A stretch of DNA of 64,000 nucleotides from assembly GCF_019175385.1 (NCBI RefSeq), contig NC_083338.1, positions 89,921,777 through 89,985,776 of the forward strand, written 5' to 3'. The DNA comes from Lycium barbarum (lineage: Eukaryota > Streptophyta > Magnoliopsida > Solanales > Solanaceae). Shown in pieces: positions 59,030-64,000 of the stretch (within the stretch, counting starts at the first letter, position 1; the number at the start of each line of letters is the position of its first letter). The notes under the pieces are model-generated. The model was not told the DNA's origin. It saw only the letters and a program-made list of their open reading frames with translations, and ran no database searches. The position numbers and the translations under genes were made by a program.

Positions 59030-59560
59030 ATCTATCTGTGGTGCTTCTGCACTCCCGATCCCGATGAGGCTCTGCCTAGTACGCCTCTGTATTCCTGCGT
59101 TCGACTGTGTTCCGTCCGATGAACCTTTTGTGCGTTTGATTCTGAATCCGTTTCTGTCTGGCACACCTCTGTGGGTCTGACTCTGGATATACATCCATCT
59201 GATATGCTTCGGTGCGTTTGATTTTGACCGTGCGTGTGTTTGATACATTTCGGTTTGTCTGATCACGATTCGGTATGCTTCTGATTTCGGGTTTGTTCGA
59301 TATGAATCCGTACGTCTGGCTTGATTGTGAATCCGTTTAGTATATCCCCGTGTGTCTGATTCCGTCTACGAATTTGTTTGTTACACCTTTGTACGTTTGA
59401 CTCCGATCTCAGATGTGTCTGATATGCTTCCGTACCCCTTGATGTTGACTATGAATCCGTCCGCCATAGTTGAGTATGTCTGCCTCCAATTATGAATCCG
59501 TCCGATATGTTTATGCGTGTCCGGCTTTAGTTCTGAATCTATTTGGCATGAAGTGTCTGA
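59030..59560 (+). repeat. Degenerate repeat tract in element E
   Basis: Recurrent gtctgat, tgaatccgt and tccgtacg-type words at roughly 40-60 bp spacing. Too diverged to define one unit by eye. Confidence 0.5.
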
Positions 59561-59843
59561 TATGAAGTAAAGTGAGATTACGACGATGAGGTAAGGAAAC
59601 TCAGGAGTGTGAAAAGAAGATGATATTGACGACGATGTCTGGAAAGCGTCCGTCCCTTACAAGAATATAATGCAGAGTTCGATGATTACGTAGAGTATGA
59701 GAAAAGGTACTATGAAGGTATTTGAGTCAGTGATGTGAAGAATCTACCCTAGTATTGGTAAAGAAGACATGTCAGAGAAATCAATAAAGGACAACTATCA
59801 AGAGAACCCTCCCGGAGTAGTACGACACCCATGAGTTCGATTC

Positions 59844-59863
59844 AACATTCGAGGACGAATGTT
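59844..59863 (+). other. PPT-proximal hairpin, element E
   Basis: AACATTCG-AGGA-CGAATGTT, a perfect 8-bp stem with an AGGA loop. Confidence 0.88.
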
Positions 59864-59866
59864 CTT

Positions 59867-59879
59867 AAGGGGGGAGGAA
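59867..59879 (+). other. Polypurine tract of element E
   Basis: AAGGGGGGAGGAA immediately before the 3' LTR. Confidence 0.95.
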
Positions 59880-62800
59880 TGTTATGTCCCGTATTTTCGT
59901 ATAACGGGAAATCAAGAAAGAAAGAAGACTTGTGTGAGTTGAGGAAATATTTTGATTTTGGTGAATATGAACATGTTGGTTATGGAGTCATAAATGTTAA
60001 GACCTCGGGGAAGGCCGAGGGTAAATTTGGAATTTCGGAAATTTGTTTCGGGAATTACAAAACGAGGCGTTTAGTGAATTGGGCCAAGAAAAATGCAATA
60101 CAAAAATTGAGGCCCAATTGAGTATTGGCCGGCCCAAAGGAGAAAACCCAAGTCCATTTCATTAAGGTCATGTGCTATGCACATGACCTATAAGTGGATA
60201 TATATGACTTAGGCTTGGCCTTATCAAGACCATAACAAGAAAAAAATCAAAGAACACAAAGTTAGGGGGTTTCGGCCACTAGAGAGAAAAAGAAGGAAAA
60301 ATTTCCAACCTTGGTTGTTGTTTCAAAAATCTTGAGTTTTACATAGTGGTGAAGTGCTCAAGACGCTCTCCGACGTGATACAATTAGTTCGGAGAAAGAG
60401 CGACGTTTGCGGCAAGGCGGAAACTCAAGAAAAAGGTAAGATTTTTATGTTTTAATGATATGAAATGGATGTATATGTGTTGTTGATTGAATTAGTGTGA
60501 AGATTTTGGAATGGGGTTGTGTTTGTGCATGGTGTGTGTGTGTATAAAGGGTGTGTTTGGCCGAAAGTGAGGGAGGTGAAAGGCCTAAGAATTTGAGCTT
60601 GTTTAGTTTGAATAATGTGTTGTTGTGGTCATTATGTTGTAAAGGATTGATTAAGGAATTGAGTTGGTATTAGAAAATAATTTTTGACGTTATCGGAAAG
60701 TGTATACCCTTGGTATATTTGTGTATATCATAGTATCTTTATGATACTAAAGACTTTGAATATGATTCATGGTTGATGAAAATGAGTTTGGAATGAAACG
60801 ACGCAAATTAGAACGTTCGTCGTAACTTTTGGTGTTTGAATGAAAATTGGAAAGTAGTGAACTTTGGGGATGCTTGTATGCGGTTTGGAACTTGTTTGTT
60901 ATGTAATGGAATAATCTTGAATGAATGAATACAATAATGTGGATATAAGTTGAAATTGTGAAGTTTGGAAATAGGATTACCAACTTATGAAATAAGGTGC
61001 AATTGTGAAGTTAGTGTGTTTGATTGTGATTCGTATTGTGTAATGATGTGTGGGTTGTTGTTGTTGTTGTATTTTGAGCCGAGCTAAGTCTCGGGGGTGT
61101 TTGATTTATAGGGGAAGTGCTGCCGAAATTTCGGTAGCCAAGTTTAGCCCCAAAGATGAATATGTTAATTCTCATGAATAGTAACTGGTAAAAGTGACCA
61201 TTTGCAGTTTCTGGACGAAACGGGAACTGCGATTTGAGGAGCGTAAGGCGCCAACCAGGTATGTAAAGCCTACCTCTTATTCTTTTGGCATGTCCTAGAC
61301 CTACTAGGTAAATTTCAGAATCTCGGGAATAACTTTGCTCTCGGAAATCGAGGTTCAAGTTCAAGCACTATTCATTCAGCGCGATTGAAACCTTTTGGTC
61401 CCATTTGGGTAAAAGAACGCTCGTACCTCCATAACTTGTGCTGTTGAGTCCGAAACTCTTCGAAACTTTTGTAAATGACTATATGAAGCCAAAAACCTGC
61501 GATTTGTGTCCGCCGCCTCAATTTGACCCGAGGTGGGCCCGCGAGCCCCGAGGCTCCCCTTATTCGGTTTGTTTGATTCGTTTGTGTCTGTTTTAATCTG
61601 CGACTGTTTGTTTATGACCCAAGGATGCGTTGGAAACTTCCTGTGCCATTAATGCACGTTCTGTACTTTGGATGATGTGAGAATTCCGAAAGAGTGACTC
61701 ATGAACAGTTTTCTTACGAATTTGACAGCTCGGAACTTCGTAACCTCTATATGCCTACTTTTATCAATCCGATTCCTACTTCGAGCCTCTTGGTGTCAGT
61801 GTATACTTATATGTAAACTATATGTTGAGTTCGATAAATTATTTTTGATATGCATATGGTTTCTGCACTACTCTGTTCGTGCTGTCTGCTATGATTTCGC
61901 TCGTCGGTACCCGGGCCGACTTTGTGATCGTGCGCACTATGTTATATTCGGGAGTTATGATGTGTTACGGTTTCCGAGGCCTCGCCATAGGGCCGGTTAC
62001 CGTTTATGGAGTTATGATGTGATATGGCATTTGATATGTTCTGATGATATGATGTGTGTGTGATATGATGTGTCTGGAGATTGTACGGAGATTTGAAAAA
62101 TTCTGGAGCTATGATGTGTTGTGGCACCAGCGTCGGGGGGTGACCACGTTCCTAAACCCTATACATGATTTGATTTGCATTTGTACGTTCGCCTCCCGCA
62201 CAGGTTTGCTTTGTTGCGATAACGGTGTGTTTGTTCCTTCTGACTCCCGCTGTGTTTGTGATTTCTGTACCCTCTGCTTTACATACTCAGTACTTCTCCC
62301 GTACTGACCCCCGTTTCTTCGGGGGCTGTGTTTCATGCCCGCAGGTACAGAAGCTCGTCTGGGTGGTCCTCCGATTTAGGCTACTCAGTCTGCTGTGTTG
62401 GAGAGCTCCCCTTGATCCGGAGCCTACTTTTGGTACATATCTTTTGTTGTGTCTGTATTCTGCATACTTGGATGAGTGGGTACGGCGGGGCCCTGTCCCG
62501 TCCTATGTTCATATGTCTTATGTTCTGTTTGTCTAGAGGCCTGTAGTTAGATTTGTGGGTCGTGGGTCCGGTGTGTTCGCATGTGAGTCAGTTTTGTGTT
62601 CTTAAGCGGCCCGTACACTACTATGGCCAAGTCGGCCTCTGATTGTGTATGTATGTGTATGCTTCTGGGGGCGATGTGCATTCCGCCACCCTTCGGATGT
62701 GTGTGTGTGAAAATTTGGCGATGTATTTTCCGCCTCTTTTCTGATTTGTGATTTGTTTGATTTGTACGGGCGACTGCTTAGGATGAGTGTTCGGTAGATG

Positions 62801-62932
62801 TCTGATTACGATGTTGAGTTTGAGTATCGTATATTGTGTTTGGACGAGTCTGATTATGATGATCTGGGTGTGAGTTCGTTTGGGGTGTCCCAGTAGGGCA
62901 CCAGTCGCGGCCCACGGGGCTGGGTCGTGACA
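59880..62932 (+). repeat. Element E 3' LTR
   Basis: 3053 bp, exactly the length of the 5' LTR (constant offset 6065). Confidence 0.97.
62288..62325 (+). other. Conserved LTR double hairpin (element E 3' LTR)
   Basis: Identical to the copy at 56223-56260. Confidence 0.8.
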
Positions 62933-62937
62933 TTCAA

Positions 62938-63941
62938 TGACATTGCCTCCCTACGCGGTAGTTCGGCTTTTTCCTGATTCTGCCTCCCCATTTAACTGGT
63001 TTGGCCTTCCATTACAAATGTGGTGGATGGTTCCATCTGCTAATTATGACATATGAACTCCCCGCAAAGAAGCCTGATGATAGGTCCTTCCTTACGTTGT
63101 CGCGGCTCCTTGGCGCGCCCCGCTCTAGCTCGGTATCACCCAATGTCTAGAGCTCAAAATTGGAGATCGCTCTCCCTCCATGCTGATAGGTATGATGATA
63201 GGTTATTGGCGATAACTCGCCTCCCTTAACACGCAACCCTGACGATCACAAGCTGGGGTTTTGCCCCTTATTTTAGGCGTATAAGCCCATTGATGTTGAT
63301 GGACTTGCCTTCCATTGCTTGCGACCTTTATGACGGCTAGGCGTCTGATGTTTGTAGTTCCCGCAATTGTGTACCCTCGGGCAATGCTTATGGTCCACCG
63401 TTCATCGAGGACACTCGAAAAGATGCAGCTGTTATGTACATGGACAAGAGACCTTGACTGGGCAAGTTTTTGATGCACTCACCGTCTCTACCTGATGTTC
63501 TTGTGAGTCCATGATTCGCTGAATAAAGCTGTAACCGACTGCTAACAGAGTTTTTATAACAGTGACGGATGTGGGCGCATCCCCAGCAGCATAACTCAAT
63601 GGTGCTACCTGCTGACCAGATGCGTCTCAATGAAATCCCTCTGAAGTCAGTGTTCATTGTGTGAAGCCATTCTTGAAGGTACATCGATGAAATTCGGGTG
63701 TTTCAATATGAAGTCGCCTTATGCAACCGATGGCGGAAACAACGGTTGTGGCATGACGTGATTTTACGTAATGTGGTTCATGGTTGATGAAGAAACATTT
63801 TCATGAAAACTGAATACAACCAATCCCCTCTAATCAGTGGCATCTGGTTCGCTGACTTGTCTGGCATTAAGAATATCGCTTCTTGCCTTGATAGGAACTC
63901 CGCACTGACCTTCAATAATGCGCTAATGATGTGAGCTCTGT
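62938..63941 (-). other. Element G internal region, part 2
   Basis: Resumes G after element E and runs to the primer binding site. Small open frames (63203-63478, 63388-63684) show no domain I recognise. Nothing else seen. Confidence 0.6.
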
Positions 63942-63953
63942 GCTCTGATACCA
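63942..63953 (-). other. Primer binding site of element G
   Basis: Sense TGGTATCAGAGC, two bases from the 5' LTR. Confidence 0.93.
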
Positions 63954-63955
63954 AC

Positions 63956-64000
63956 TGTCACGGGCCGCCTCCTTTATAGTGTCTGTGGTACACTAATGGC
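63956..64000 (-). repeat. Element G 5' LTR, first 45 bp
   Basis: Starts TGTCACGGGCCGCC and matches 50380-50424 apart from one substitution seen. Continues beyond the window. Confidence 0.92.

Larger units (their letters stand above)
57736..59843 (+). other. Element E non-coding internal region
   Basis: Contains a segment at about 57980-58160 resembling the U5 part of F-type LTRs (ccctgtgtggc, then gaaactctgccc), the 5S-like segment, and degenerate repeats at 59030-59560. No protein homology recognised. The stretch 58300-58680 aligns with the modules of A and D. Confidence 0.7.
53815..62932 (+). mobile_element. Element E: young non-autonomous LTR retrotransposon (LARD-like)
   Basis: Complete 9118-bp insertion, TTCAA duplicated at 53810-53814 and 62933-62937. 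LTRs are 53815-56867 and 59880-62932, both 3053 bp. I found only two differences between them (56034 vs 62099 and 56507 vs 62572). The 3-kb internal region carries a primer site, one intact ORF, a 5S-like segment, a PPT-proximal hairpin and a polypurine tract. No Gag, RT or integrase. Confidence 0.97.
50380..64000 (-). mobile_element. Element G: non-autonomous LTR element, runs past the window end
   Basis: Minus-strand element. The 3' LTR starts TGTCACGGGC at 50380, and a second LTR with the same start (TGTCACGGGC) opens at 63956. Between them are a polypurine tract, non-coding internal sequence, nested element E, and a tRNA-iMet primer site at 63942-63953. Without E the internal region is about 2.9 kb and has no Gag or Pol domain. 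The LTR sequence is unrelated to those of A-F apart from its ends. Confidence 0.9.

Noticed and set aside
1..64000. Any host gene, tRNA or functional operon-like system
   Set aside because: Every stretch I could classify is a retroelement part or lies between recognised element ends; no conserved host protein domain or tRNA-like cloverleaf was seen.

Overview
This window is plant nuclear DNA made almost entirely of nested LTR retrotransposons. I find no host gene, tRNA gene, CRISPR array or bacterial-type feature. The coding remnants are Ty3/gypsy Gag-Pol, mostly of the chromodomain-bearing Tekay/Del type, plus one L1-type LINE. Long LTRs (1.6-3.3 kb), initiator-Met-tRNA primer binding sites and the Gag/Pol flavour suggest a Solanaceae-like dicot with a repeat-rich genome, in pericentromeric or other heterochromatin. 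The species assignment is inference from memory.

Left half (1-35388). A degenerate minus-strand gypsy element, C, has gag-pol at 1-3261 and a primer binding site at 3460-3471. Its LTR is split into pieces by three later insertions, each with a matching 5-bp target-site duplication: element A (3507-11974, GTTGG), element B (14059-27081, TAAGA) and element D (27590-35204, CAAGT). Element B is a decayed Gag-Pol chromovirus and itself holds a solo LTR (16433-19536) near the end of pol. A and D are non-autonomous.

Right half (35389-64000). A plus-strand copy of the C-type LTR (C2, to about 37795) abuts a LINE fragment (to 39512). A serial nest follows: LINE, cut by LTR I (39513), cut by LTR H (39635), cut by Tekay element F (41174), cut by element G (50380), cut by element E (53815-62932, TSD TTCAA). 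E has two 3053-bp LTRs in which I found only two differences, so it is very young. It carries no Gag-Pol but does have one intact 193-codon acidic ORF. The second LTR of G starts at 63956 and runs off the window.

The most interesting signals are not in the proteins. (1) Elements A, D and E share an internal module holding a sense-oriented, roughly full-length 5S rRNA-derived sequence. (2) Six LTR families share a tandem double hairpin in the transcribed part of the LTR, and its second stem changes in a compensatory way. (3) Five elements carry an 8-bp-stem, RGGA-loop hairpin just upstream of the polypurine tract; in G the stem sequence is entirely different but still pairs. (4) A TATA-linked palindromic module recurs in most LTRs. 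These look like selected RNA or DNA signals of the retroelements, some kept by elements that no longer encode protein.
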